Shown here: in pieces, positions 1 to 5,679 of the stretch
Position numbering within the stretch: position 1 is the stretch's first letter
Layout: every line of letters begins with the position of its first letter
NCBI GenBank assembly: GCA_012510625.1
Contig: JAAZHP010000107.1
Coordinates: 1-7,217, forward strand
Direction of reading: 5' to 3'
DNA: 7,217 nucleotides
Origin: Bacillota bacterium
GTDB taxonomy: Bacteria > Bacillota > Dethiobacteria > DTU022
Translations under genes and position numbers: made by a program
Notes under the pieces: model-generated
The model's input: only the letters and a program-made list of their open reading frames with translations
The model's database searches: none
Told to the model about the DNA's origin: nothing

Positions 1-55
1 GGAGCAGCTGCAGGAGCTAATTGATTTTGGACTGAGATTGTCAGCGTCTTCCTGA
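1..55 (+). CDS. Possible C-terminal end of an upstream gene (partial)
   Basis: Reading from base 2, an open frame gives 17 residues, EQLQELIDFGLRLSASS, before a TGA at 53-55. The composition (Glu/Gln/Leu-rich, helical) is protein-like and would fit the end of a larger protein running in from the left. Nothing in so short a piece identifies a family, and a chance open frame is possible. Confidence 0.3.
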   Translation, partial: EQLQELIDFGLRLSASS

Positions 56-78
56 TGCCTGTCCAGTTCAACCTTGTG

Positions 79-105
79 CCGGCCGGCGGGCTTTTGCCAG
101 GCCGG
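79..105. other. GC-rich imperfect hairpin downstream of the partial frame
   Basis: CCGGCC at 79-84 is complementary to GGCCGG at 100-105, and GGC-TTTT-GCC forms an inner stem at 89-98. A four-base bulge lies on the left arm and a single A on the right. It follows the possible upstream gene, but no T-run follows on either side, so a classical Rho-independent terminator is not supported. It could slow or process the upstream transcript. Confidence 0.35.
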
Positions 106-142
106 ATTGAGGATGCCCCGGAAATTTAAATGTAAAAAGGTG

Positions 143-170
143 TTGACATTACCTGAATTCCTGCTATAAT
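143..170 (+). promoter_or_regulatory. Strong sigma-A promoter for the membrane protein/XRE pair
   Basis: The -35 box TTGACA (143-148) and -10 box TATAAT (165-170) are both perfect consensus, separated by 16 bp. A TG at 162-163 gives an extended -10. Transcription should begin near 177, about 39 bases before the first start codon. Such a strong promoter usually needs repression, which fits the overlapping repeated half-sites and the regulator encoded downstream. Confidence 0.88.
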
Positions 171-192
171 AATGTCAAACATATTTGACATT
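143..192 (+). promoter_or_regulatory. Operator-like repeats overlapping the promoter
   Basis: AATGTCAAA at 171-179 and TTTGACATT at 184-192 form a perfect 9-bp inverted repeat with a 4-bp spacer, just downstream of the -10 box and over the likely start site. A third copy of the half-site, TTGACATT, lies at 143-150 and contains the -35 box. Three copies of one word bracketing the core promoter look like binding sites for a dimeric repressor. The natural candidate, by inference, is the XRE protein encoded at 454-648, giving autorepression. Confidence 0.6.
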
Positions 193-215
193 ATTAACTG
201 CGGGAGGGCGGGAAA

Positions 216-464
216 ATGAAACGTTTTTTCGAGAGGGCCGGCTTCCGCCGCATGGATGAGATGGAGATGGAGATCTCACTCAAGTCCCTGCGGTGGTCTT
301 CAATTTATTCAGGATGCGCCCTGGCGGCCTTAACCATTTATGAAAAAGTCTCCACCGGTGAAATTGGCTGGGCCTGGTTTATCCTTGTCTCCCAATACCT
401 TGTTTTCTGGATTGCCCATATTATTTTGACCAGGCGAATGAGCGGTGGCGGGGATGAAGAATAG
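216..464 (+). CDS. Small two-helix membrane protein, unknown function
   Basis: An 82-residue protein with a basic N-terminus (MKRFFERAGFRR), an acidic/amphipathic stretch at about 14-25, and two hydrophobic segments at about 26-43 and 50-72. A charged tail (TRRMSGGGDEE) follows. The start is supported by GGGAGGG at 202-208, 7 nt before the ATG. It is the first gene of a two-gene unit and its 3' end overlaps the XRE regulator by 11 bases, so the two are probably translationally coupled. Small membrane proteins encoded next to YozG-like regulators are common in Firmicutes, and the pair may work as a membrane sensor with a DNA-binding partner. That role is inference. I do not recognise a specific family. 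Confidence 0.75.
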   Translation: MKRFFERAGFRRMDEMEMEISLKSLRWSSIYSGCALAALTIYEKVSTGEIGWAWFILVSQYLVFWIAHIILTRRMSGGGDEE

Positions 465-648
465 AATCAGGGAGCTGCGCAAAGAACTTGGAATGCGGCA
501 GGAAGACCTGGCCCGGGAGGCCGGCGTGACCCGCCAGACGATCAACGCCATTGAAAATGACAGGTATAACCCCACCTTAATCCTGGCGATGAAACTGGCC
601 CGGATCTTAAAAACGACAGTAGAAGATCTCTTCTGGCTTGATGATTGA
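454..648 (+). CDS. XRE-family (YozG-like) HTH transcriptional regulator
   Basis: A 64-residue single-domain DNA-binding protein. Helices 2 and 3 of a Cro/C1-type helix-turn-helix are clear: QEDLAREAGVTRQTINAIEN, followed by the typical RYNPTLILAMKLARIL and the ending TVEDLFWLDD. Length and ending match the small YozG/XRE regulators of Firmicutes. ATG 454 is preferred because MKNRIRELR is the usual family N-terminus; GTG at 445 would add three residues. Either start overlaps the membrane-protein gene, and no strong separate ribosome binding site is seen, which suggests coupled translation. It likely binds the repeated TTGACATT words in the promoter upstream and represses its own operon. Its 3' end is 22 bases from the converging transporter gene. 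Confidence 0.9.
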   Translation: MKNRIRELRKELGMRQEDLAREAGVTRQTINAIENDRYNPTLILAMKLARILKTTVEDLFWLDD

Positions 649-670
649 GGGCTGTAAGGGTTTACATGCG

Positions 671-1792
671 CTAAATATTGACCCATTTTTTCTCCAGGCC
701 CTTGGCCAGGATGAAGCCGGCGATAAAAGCCACAGCCGGGTTCATGGCCAGAGAAAGGGCGGCCACGGCCAGGATGACAAAAAATTCGCTGCGTTCGCCG
801 ATACGCCTGGCAGCGGCGGCCAGGTCAATCCCGCTGTAGAAAAGAAGGCATCCGAGGGCGGCTTCGGGGATCAGGGCAAAGATCCCGGCGCCGTCTTTTC
901 CCAGAAAGAGCCCGATGGCCAGCAATAACGCCCCGATGATGTAGGCGGTATATTTTGACCTGCCGCCGAAGCGGTGGTGAGCGGCGATCCCCCCGCTGCC
1001 GTGGCACATCATGTATCCTCCGAAGGGCGCTGAGATTAGATTGGCCGCGCCCATGGTCAAACAGAGATTCCGGTCATTTACCCGGGCTGCGCGGGCGCCA
1101 AAAAGCTCCCTGGAAATGGCCGTGGTTACCAGGACGGCATTGGCCAGGGTCAGGGGGAGCTGCGGCAGGGCGGCCAGGAAGAAGCCCCTGTTGAAATCGG
1201 CGGCGGCAGGCAGGCTTACCTGGGGCAGGTATATCCCGAGGGATATTGCCGGCAGCGGCTGCCCGGGGTGGAGCAGGAAATTCAGGACTATCCCGGCCAG
1301 CACGGCCGCGATGGCGGCCGGGAAGCGCCTGCTTTTTAGAATAGGCAGCACGAGCAAGAGTATGGGCCAGCCTATAAGCGGCTCCGTAATGATCATCTTC
1401 ACGCCCAGAACGGCCAGGGAGAGGCCCAGCCCCACCTGGATGCCGCTGATGACGGCCCGCGGCGTGATCCGGCTGATAATATCAATCAACCCCGTCAGGG
1501 CCAGGAGCAGCAGCACCGCGCCGGTAATCAACCCCGCCGCCGCCACCTCGCCCGGAGTGAGATTGTGAAGCAGCACCGCGGCGGAGGCCGCTTTCATCGG
1601 CTGCACCGCCATGGGAATATTGTAAAACCAGCCGCAGAAGATATAAAAGAGGCCGAAGCCGGTAAAAATGCTGGCCGGGTTAAATCCGGCTACGGAAATG
1701 GCCCCGAGAATGTAAGGAAGGAAAGTGCCCAGGTCGCCAATTGACCCCGAGAGTTCCCCCAAGAAAGTGATCTCTTTTTGCTCTTTTTTCAA
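671..1792 (-). CDS. MOT1-type molybdate/sulfate transporter (SulP-related)
   Basis: A 373-residue polytopic membrane protein, about 10-11 hydrophobic segments throughout. It carries both MOT1-family signatures: GELSGSIGDLGTFLPY at residues 12-27 with MAVQPMKA at 61-68, and the second motif GGYMMCHGSGGIAAHHRFGG at 258-277 (family form P-x-CHG-x-GG-x-A-x-x-x-RFG). MOT1 proteins import molybdate; some relatives may carry sulfate, so substrate is inferred from family. Length is normal for bacterial members. The start is TTG at 1792; TAAGGAG lies 11 nt upstream (1804-1810) and no ATG occurs until residue 61. No modABC-type or cofactor gene is adjacent, and no clear promoter was found upstream. A molybdate importer would suit an anaerobe using molybdo- or tungstoenzymes. 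Confidence 0.9.
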   Translation of the reverse strand: MKKEQKEITFLGELSGSIGDLGTFLPYILGAISVAGFNPASIFTGFGLFYIFCGWFYNIPMAVQPMKAASAAVLLHNLTPGEVAAAGLITGAVLLLLALTGLIDIISRITPRAVISGIQVGLGLSLAVLGVKMIITEPLIGWPILLLVLPILKSRRFPAAIAAVLAGIVLNFLLHPGQPLPAISLGIYLPQVSLPAAADFNRGFFLAALPQLPLTLANAVLVTTAISRELFGARAARVNDRNLCLTMGAANLISAPFGGYMMCHGSGGIAAHHRFGGRSKYTAYIIGALLLAIGLFLGKDGAGIFALIPEAALGCLLFYSGIDLAAAARRIGERSEFFVILAVAALSLAMNPAVAFIAGFILAKGLEKKWVNI

Positions 1793-1977
1793 AGCTTATT
1801 CAACTCCTTAGGATAGCCCCCAATATCAAATTCATCACTGCTGAAATAATTTCCTTTTTAGTTCGCAGGAATCTTTTCGGAGGCGATTGCGGTGTAGACT
1901 TCAATTTGATGGAGCTTATGCCGGGCTGCATTTAATAAGGAGTGTGGAAGGTAATTGATGCTAATTGAAGAACTTAT
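1793..1977 (-). pseudogene. Possible remnant of a degraded protein-coding gene
   Basis: On the minus strand one frame runs from 1977 to a TAA at 1858-1860. It encodes 39 residues that look like real protein, including ARHKLHQIEVYTAIASEK, but has no start codon: a TGA at 1978-1980 closes it upstream. The same frame continues past the TAA with NYFSSDEFDIGGYPKELN, to a TGA at 1793-1795 just before the transporter start. Two stops in an otherwise protein-like frame suggest decay. I recognise no family, and AT-rich chance reading frames remain a real alternative. Confidence 0.25.
1804..1810 (-). promoter_or_regulatory. Ribosome binding site fixing a TTG start
   Basis: On the minus strand TAAGGAG precedes the TTG at 1792 by 11 nt. 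It is the only good Shine-Dalgarno sequence near the 5' end of the transporter frame, and the unusual TTG start rests mainly on it. Confidence 0.7.
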
Positions 1978-2173
1978 TCAGTAGCAATCAAGCCGTCAAA
2001 TGAAAACTTCATTATCCATCCGCCTTAAGGAAACAGAAGGGGTGGCTCTTTCTATGCCTAAGAGGTAAATGTTTTACTTTTTTTACAGGGGAGGTAGCAG
2101 CGATGAAACAATAAGGTATATCAAAAGAAACAATTGATATTTTATGAAAAGAGTTTAAAGTAACTGGCAAAAG

Positions 2174-2196
2174 TGGTACAAAGAAAAAATGGTACA
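2174..2196. repeat. Direct repeat TGGTACA x2
   Basis: TGGTACA occurs at 2174-2180 and 2190-2196, a 16-base period with an A-rich spacer. The inner word GTACA recurs in the palindrome at 2252-2263, closer to the SDR operon. These could be half-sites for one regulator, though A/T-rich context makes chance possible. Confidence 0.35.
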
Positions 2197-2251
2197 TAAA
2201 AGTAATTTATTGTTGAGTAAAAGGCAAGCGTGATTATCTGGGGGAAAAAAG

Positions 2252-2263
2252 ACCTGTACAGGT
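2252..2263. promoter_or_regulatory. Perfect 12-bp palindrome ahead of the SDR operon
   Basis: ACCTGTACAGGT is perfectly self-complementary and lies 16 bases before the ATG of the first SDR gene, just upstream of its ribosome binding site. Its position and symmetry fit an operator for a dimeric repressor. As RNA it has too little loop to form a stable hairpin, so a DNA-binding role is more likely. No regulator gene is adjacent. Confidence 0.45.
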
Positions 2264-2270
2264 AGAATAG

Positions 2271-2276
2271 AGGAGG
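2271..2276 (+). promoter_or_regulatory. Ribosome binding site of the first SDR gene
   Basis: AGGAGG at 2271-2276 lies only 3 nt before the ATG at 2280, closer than usual. The adjoining AGAGG at 2269-2273 gives a more normal 6-nt spacing. No other start near the N-terminus fits the SDR domain, so the ATG is retained. Confidence 0.7.
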
Positions 2277-2279
2277 AAC

Positions 2280-3128
2280 ATGGAAAAACATTTTGAGGGA
2301 AAAAATGTTTACATCACCGGAGGTTCCAGCGGCATTGGATTGTCTGCGGCGAAGCAGCTGGCGGCCCTGGGTGCAAATATCCTCATATTCGCGCGTACAA
2401 AAGAGCGCCTGGAGGCGGCCGCCGCTGATATTGGAAAACATTGCCTCTCGGAAGCGCAAAGGGTTTCCGCACTGCAGATCGATGTAGGCGATAACGAAAA
2501 TGTAAACACGGTCATGTCCCGAGCGGTGCTAGAATTCGGGCCTCCCGACCTGTTGATCAATTGTGCCGGCAGGGCTTACCCTCATTATTTTGAAAAGATT
2601 GGCTATGAGCAGTTTGATCAGACCATGAAGACCAACCTCTATGGAATTTGGAATACTACGGCGGCGCTTGTGCCGGAAATGAAAAAGAGGGGCGGCTGTA
2701 TCGTCAATGTTTCCTCCATTGCCGGGTTCATTGGTATTTTCGGTTATACCGCCTATTGCGCCTCGAAATTCGGGGTTATTGGCTTTTCCGAAGCCCTCAG
2801 GAGCGAACTCAGAAGCTATGGGATCAGAGTGGCGGTGCTTTGCCCGCCGGATACAGATACGCCCGGTTTTGCCGCTGAAAATAAAACCAAACCTGAAGAA
2901 ACAAAGGAAGCTTCCAAGGGGGCAAAACTAATGCCCCCCGACGAGGTGGCCCGGCAGCTGATCATAGGCATTAAAAGGGGCAGGCATATTATCATCCCCG
3001 GGCTCGATGGAAAAATTACATGGCGGATCAAGCGCTTTTTCCCGGCGCTGGTCGATGCAGTGCTGAATTCGCAGATCAAGAAGGTGCAGAAAAGGTTAAA
3101 AGGAACACACATGGAGGCGAGACCATGA
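2280..3128 (+). CDS. SDR oxidoreductase, 3-ketodihydrosphingosine-reductase-like
   Basis: A 282-residue classical short-chain dehydrogenase/reductase. Visible elements: nucleotide-binding TGGSSGIG (13-20); Arg39 after beta-2 (FARTKERL), favouring NADP(H); NCAG (94-97); Asn119; and the catalytic Ser145/Ser146, Tyr159, Lys163 (YCASK). The string PPDTDTPGF at 189-197, followed by AENKTKPEET, closely resembles the corresponding stretch of eukaryotic 3-ketodihydrosphingosine reductase (KDSR), which reduces the keto group in the second step of sphingoid-base synthesis. The C-terminus (about 245-275) is basic and amphipathic, perhaps membrane-associating. It is the first gene of a three-gene overlapping operon, ending in an ATGA overlap with the next SDR. 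No serine palmitoyltransferase is in the window, so the true substrate may be another long-chain ketone. Confidence 0.85.
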   Translation: MEKHFEGKNVYITGGSSGIGLSAAKQLAALGANILIFARTKERLEAAAADIGKHCLSEAQRVSALQIDVGDNENVNTVMSRAVLEFGPPDLLINCAGRAYPHYFEKIGYEQFDQTMKTNLYGIWNTTAALVPEMKKRGGCIVNVSSIAGFIGIFGYTAYCASKFGVIGFSEALRSELRSYGIRVAVLCPPDTDTPGFAAENKTKPEETKEASKGAKLMPPDEVARQLIIGIKRGRHIIIPGLDGKITWRIKRFFPALVDAVLNSQIKKVQKRLKGTHMEARP

Positions 3129-3976
3129 AACCAGGGAAATTGCACGGCAAAACCGTGATCATCACCGGAGCAGCCGGCGGCATCGGCACAGCCACAGCGT
3201 CCCTGCTGGACCGTGAGGGCGCAAACCTGGTTCTGGCGGATATTGATCTGCCCAGGTTGCAGGAGGGTGCGGAGAAGCTTTCCCAACCGGCGCTGGCAGT
3301 GAAATGCGATATTACAAGACGGGAAGATATTGCGGAGCTTGTCGCCCGGGCGCAGGAGAGATTTAAGACGATCGACGTCCTGGTTAATAATGCAGGCATA
3401 ATTATCCCTGCTCTGTTTGAAAACTGCAGCTATGATGAAATCGAAAGACAGGTTGCCGTCAACCTGATGGGAACAATCTACGCCACCTATGAGGTTCTTC
3501 CCGTACTAATTAAAAATGGCGGCGGTAATATCGTCACCATATCCTCTATGGCCGGCATTGTCCCCGAGACGTTCAGCTCGATTTATACCGCCACGAAATT
3601 CGCCCTGCGCGGTTTTAACCTGACACTGGCCCTTGAACTGAAGAAGCACCGTATTGCCGTATCAACCATCTTTCCCGACACCACGGATACGCCAATGCTA
3701 CGCCATGAAGCGGCTCACGGCGGATCGCCGCTTACCTTTCTAAATACGCCGCAGAAGCCGGAGAATGTTGCCCGGGCGGTGCTGCGAGCGATAACCCGTC
3801 AAAAGCTTGAGCAGTATGTGCCCTATTCCTCGGGTTTATTATCAAAATTGTTAATGTGCGCGCCGGGAGCGGTGATCAGATTGTGGCCCATTCTCGAAAA
3901 AGCAGCTGAAAAAAATAAAATAGCTTACCAGAAAAAATATAACATTGCGGAGAGAGGAGAGAGCGAAAATGCATAA
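3125..3976 (+). CDS. SDR family oxidoreductase (second of a tandem pair)
   Basis: A 283-residue classical SDR. TGAAGGIG (14-21) binds the dinucleotide; Asp39 after beta-2 (LADID) favours NAD(H), unlike the Arg in the upstream SDR. NNAG is at 88-91, Asn113 in AVNLMG, and the catalytic set is Ser140/Ser141, Tyr154 and Lys158 (YTATK). PDTTDTPM at 184-191 parallels the PPDTDTPG of its neighbour, suggesting related substrates or a duplication. The start is ATG 3125, in an ATGA overlap with the previous stop and with GGAGG at 3113-3117, 7 nt upstream; the open frame extends further back but lacks such support. A hydrophobic, basic C-terminal part (about 236-275) may touch the membrane. Substrate unknown. 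Confidence 0.87.
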   Translation: MKPGKLHGKTVIITGAAGGIGTATASLLDREGANLVLADIDLPRLQEGAEKLSQPALAVKCDITRREDIAELVARAQERFKTIDVLVNNAGIIIPALFENCSYDEIERQVAVNLMGTIYATYEVLPVLIKNGGGNIVTISSMAGIVPETFSSIYTATKFALRGFNLTLALELKKHRIAVSTIFPDTTDTPMLRHEAAHGGSPLTFLNTPQKPENVARAVLRAITRQKLEQYVPYSSGLLSKLLMCAPGAVIRLWPILEKAAEKNKIAYQKKYNIAERGESENA

Positions 3977-4370
3977 GACGAGTAGTGGCTGGGTACCTGC
4001 CCTGGCCATCATTACCGGGATAGGGCTGCTTCTTTTCTGGATCGGCTTTTTTACCATTGATCTTGCGCCGGAAAACCCGCCGCCGGGATATTTTGAATAT
4101 GAGCATTCTTTCCCTCTGCCGGACATTGTTCTTGCTGTTGCCCTGATTGCTGCCGGTGTCCTCATGCTCAGGGGGAAGCTCCCGGGGGTGCAGATAGCGC
4201 ACGTGTGCGCGGGCGCCCTTATATTTCTGGGCCTGCTGGATTTCAGCTTTAATTTCCAGAACGGCATCTATGCGCTATCCACAGCGGACCTGCTGCTTAA
4301 CGGTTTCATCAACCTGTGGTGCGTGGTTTTTGGCATTATCCTGGCCGTCAAGTGCAGGGCGTTTAACTGA
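3969..4370 (+). CDS. Four-helix membrane protein, unknown function
   Basis: A 133-residue protein with four predicted membrane segments at about 8-30, 50-68, 73-94 and 103-127. The extracytoplasmic or cytoplasmic loop 31-49 is Pro-rich and acidic (APENPPPGYFEYEH). ATG 3969 is chosen because GGAG at 3956-3959 sits 9 nt upstream; an upstream frame opening at 3945 lacks such a site. The gene overlaps the end of the second SDR by 8 bases, so it is co-transcribed and probably translationally coupled. Family not recognised. Its fixed place after two SDRs suggests it anchors them, handles a membrane-borne substrate, or moves the product; this is inference only. Confidence 0.78.
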   Translation: MHKTSSGWVPALAIITGIGLLLFWIGFFTIDLAPENPPPGYFEYEHSFPLPDIVLAVALIAAGVLMLRGKLPGVQIAHVCAGALIFLGLLDFSFNFQNGIYALSTADLLLNGFINLWCVVFGIILAVKCRAFN

Positions 4371-4393
4371 TCCGGATCGATTGCCGGCCGGAT
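4370..4393. terminator. Weak inverted repeat between convergent genes
   Basis: ATCCGG at 4370-4375 pairs with CCGGAT at 4388-4393 around a 12-base loop, in the 27-base gap between the converging membrane-protein and QueG-like genes. The tail ATATTCTTA is only moderately T-rich. It could be a weak, perhaps bidirectional, terminator; the stem is short. Confidence 0.3.
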
Positions 4394-4397
4394 ATTC

Positions 4398-5519
4398 TTA
4401 CAGACGTTCCAGGGCGGCTCTGGCTTCGGAAAGCACCTCCGGGTCGTCTTCCCGCCGCAGCTGCCGCTCCAGCAAGGCCTGCCCTTTTCTGCCGCCGATG
4501 CGGCCTGCAGCCCAGGCGCTGTAGCGCCGCACCAGCGGCTCCTTATCTTCCAGGGCTTTTGCCAGGTGCGGCAGCGCCGCTTCGCCGCCGCTGTTGCCGA
4601 GGGCGATGGCGGCGTTGCGCTGCAGGAACTTTTTCTCCCAGATATAGCCGTAGAGCAGGGGCTGGATCCTGGCCCGGTAAAACTGCTCATCCATGTTCAA
4701 CAGTTTTTCCAGGGCGAAATGCGGCGCAATTTCAACTAGGTAAGCATCGGGGGGCAGCTTCTGCTCAAGCCTCTTCCGGTTGCGGGGGCAGGCATCCTGG
4801 CAGATATCGCATCCGTAAACCCAGGTACCCATCTTCTCCCGGATCTCAGGCGGGATATCGGGGGGACAGCCGGGAACATTCCCGGCGCAAAATGTCTGGA
4901 AAGCGATGCAGCGCAGCGGGTTCATCTTGAAGGGCGCGTAAAGGGCTCCCGTGGGGCAGGCTTCGATGCAGCGGTTGCAGTCCTCGGGGCAGCGGGAACC
5001 AGGTTCGTGCAACGCGCCGTCCAGGCTGGCGTCGACGGCCATGACGGTCAAAGCGACAAAGCTGCCCCGTCCCGGGACATAGACAAATGTATTCCGGCCG
5101 AATGTGCCCAGGCCGGCCCGCACAGCCGCCTGCCTGTCCGGCAGGGAGGGCTTTACCCCAACCGCCATCCCCTTCTGCTCGAGAAATTCTTTGAACAGCC
5201 TCACCCGGCTTCCGAAAATACGCCTTTTGCCAGGATAGAGCCGGGCCAGGTAAGCTTTTCCCACCTTGCCCAGGAATGCCGGGGGGAAGGAGAGCTTGTG
5301 ATAGTCGAAGATCAGCGCTACCAGCGAGCGGGCGCCGGGCAGCACGTTTTGGGGGTCGGCGGCCCTGTTCAGCTGCAGCGCTTCACCGGCCCAGCGGTAG
5401 CCTTCTTCTCTTTCCTGCAGGGCTTGCGCAAGCCCGGCAAAAGGAGCGGCGGCGGCAAAACCAATCCCGTCAAAGCCCAGGTCAAGGGCGTATTCCCGGA
5501 TCTCTTCCGCAAGCAACAC
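4398..5519 (-). CDS. QueG-like double [4Fe-4S] cluster protein with HEAT repeats
   Basis: A 373-residue protein with the QueG architecture: an N-terminal corrinoid-binding-type domain (about 1-165, including LPGARSLVALIFDYH), a double [4Fe-4S] region with C177-x3-C181-x2-C184-x3-CP, C204 and C237-x2-C240-x3-CP, and HEAT-like repeats at about 295-373. QueG reduces epoxyqueuosine to queuosine in tRNA using cobalamin. Here the segment usually reading V-D-T-G-x-L-x-[ED]-R reads G121-V-K-P-S-L-P-D-R129, so the conserved Asp proposed as proton donor is Val122. The region before it (about 80-115) also lacks the usual RYAxGxDYH-type stretch. It is therefore QueG-related but perhaps not a true epoxyqueuosine reductase. 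The start is GTG 5519, since a TGA at 5526-5528 closes the frame just upstream; AAAGGCGGGTGA (5526-5537) is a plausible ribosome site. It has its own promoter. Confidence 0.82.
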   Translation of the reverse strand: MLLAEEIREYALDLGFDGIGFAAAAPFAGLAQALQEREEGYRWAGEALQLNRAADPQNVLPGARSLVALIFDYHKLSFPPAFLGKVGKAYLARLYPGKRRIFGSRVRLFKEFLEQKGMAVGVKPSLPDRQAAVRAGLGTFGRNTFVYVPGRGSFVALTVMAVDASLDGALHEPGSRCPEDCNRCIEACPTGALYAPFKMNPLRCIAFQTFCAGNVPGCPPDIPPEIREKMGTWVYGCDICQDACPRNRKRLEQKLPPDAYLVEIAPHFALEKLLNMDEQFYRARIQPLLYGYIWEKKFLQRNAAIALGNSGGEAALPHLAKALEDKEPLVRRYSAWAAGRIGGRKGQALLERQLRREDDPEVLSEARAALERL

Positions 5520-5622
5520 CGGCTGTCACCCGCCTTTGATAAGCAGAATACACACCTGGAGTTTTTTGCTGATGCATTTGTTTGCCATTAAGGCTGGATA
5601 TAATATTCTGAATTGCAAAACC

Positions 5623-5651
5623 ATCATAACAGTTGTTGTTGCATCAGTCAA
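5623..5651 (-). promoter_or_regulatory. Sigma-A promoter for the QueG-like gene
   Basis: On the minus strand TTGACT (5651-5646) and TATGAT (5628-5623) are spaced by exactly 17 bp, and TG one base before the -10 hexamer makes it an extended -10. Transcription would begin near 5616, leaving roughly 97 nt before the GTG start. No other minus-strand promoter of this quality was seen in the gap. Confidence 0.75.
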
Positions 5652-5679
5652 TCGGGGCAGGAGAGGGCACTTTCAATTA

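Larger units (their letters stand above)
1793..2279. other. AT-rich intergenic region between divergent units
   Basis: Nearly 490 bases separate the transporter (minus) from the SDR operon (plus). No intact gene is visible. It contains protein-like reading-frame fragments on the minus strand (1793-1977), a 22-codon frame on the plus strand (2000-2068, MKTSLSIRLKETEGVALS...), several purine-rich Shine-Dalgarno-like strings (for example 2089-2095), two TGGTACA words (2174-2180 and 2190-2196), and a 12-bp palindrome (2252-2263). No consensus sigma-A promoter was found in either direction. The best plus-strand candidates are weak: TTGATA 2134-2139 with TAAAGT 2156-2161, and TTGTTG 2210-2215 with GATTAT 2232-2237. 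The region may be a decayed gene or an accessory insertion scar. Confidence 0.55.

Noticed and set aside
79..105. Rho-independent terminator
   Set aside because: A GC-rich stem is present but bulged, and no T-tract follows in either direction.
1011..1568. 185-codon plus-strand frame within the transporter gene
   Set aside because: Arg/Ala/Pro-rich antisense shadow; the minus strand encodes a complete MOT1 transporter with both signature motifs.
2012..2197. 61-codon minus-strand frame in the intergenic gap
   Set aside because: Phe/Pro/Leu-rich product of AT-rich DNA without a ribosome binding site or recognisable motif.
3851..4267. Minus-strand frames opposite the second SDR and the four-helix protein
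   Set aside because: Low-complexity Arg/Ser/Pro composition typical of antisense shadows; the plus strand shows coupled genes with good ribosome binding sites.
5007..5591. 194-codon plus-strand frame opposite the QueG-like gene
   Set aside because: No domain, no start signal, and it lies antisense to the cysteine motifs of a recognisable protein.
5599..5604. TATAAT on the plus strand as a promoter
   Set aside because: The best -35 (TTGTTT at 5578-5583) is poor with a 15-bp spacer, and no plus-strand gene follows before the convergent thiolase.
5520..5616. preQ1 riboswitch in the leader of the QueG-like gene
   Set aside because: Looked for because of the queuosine link; the short C-rich loop and A-rich tail of preQ1-I are not seen.
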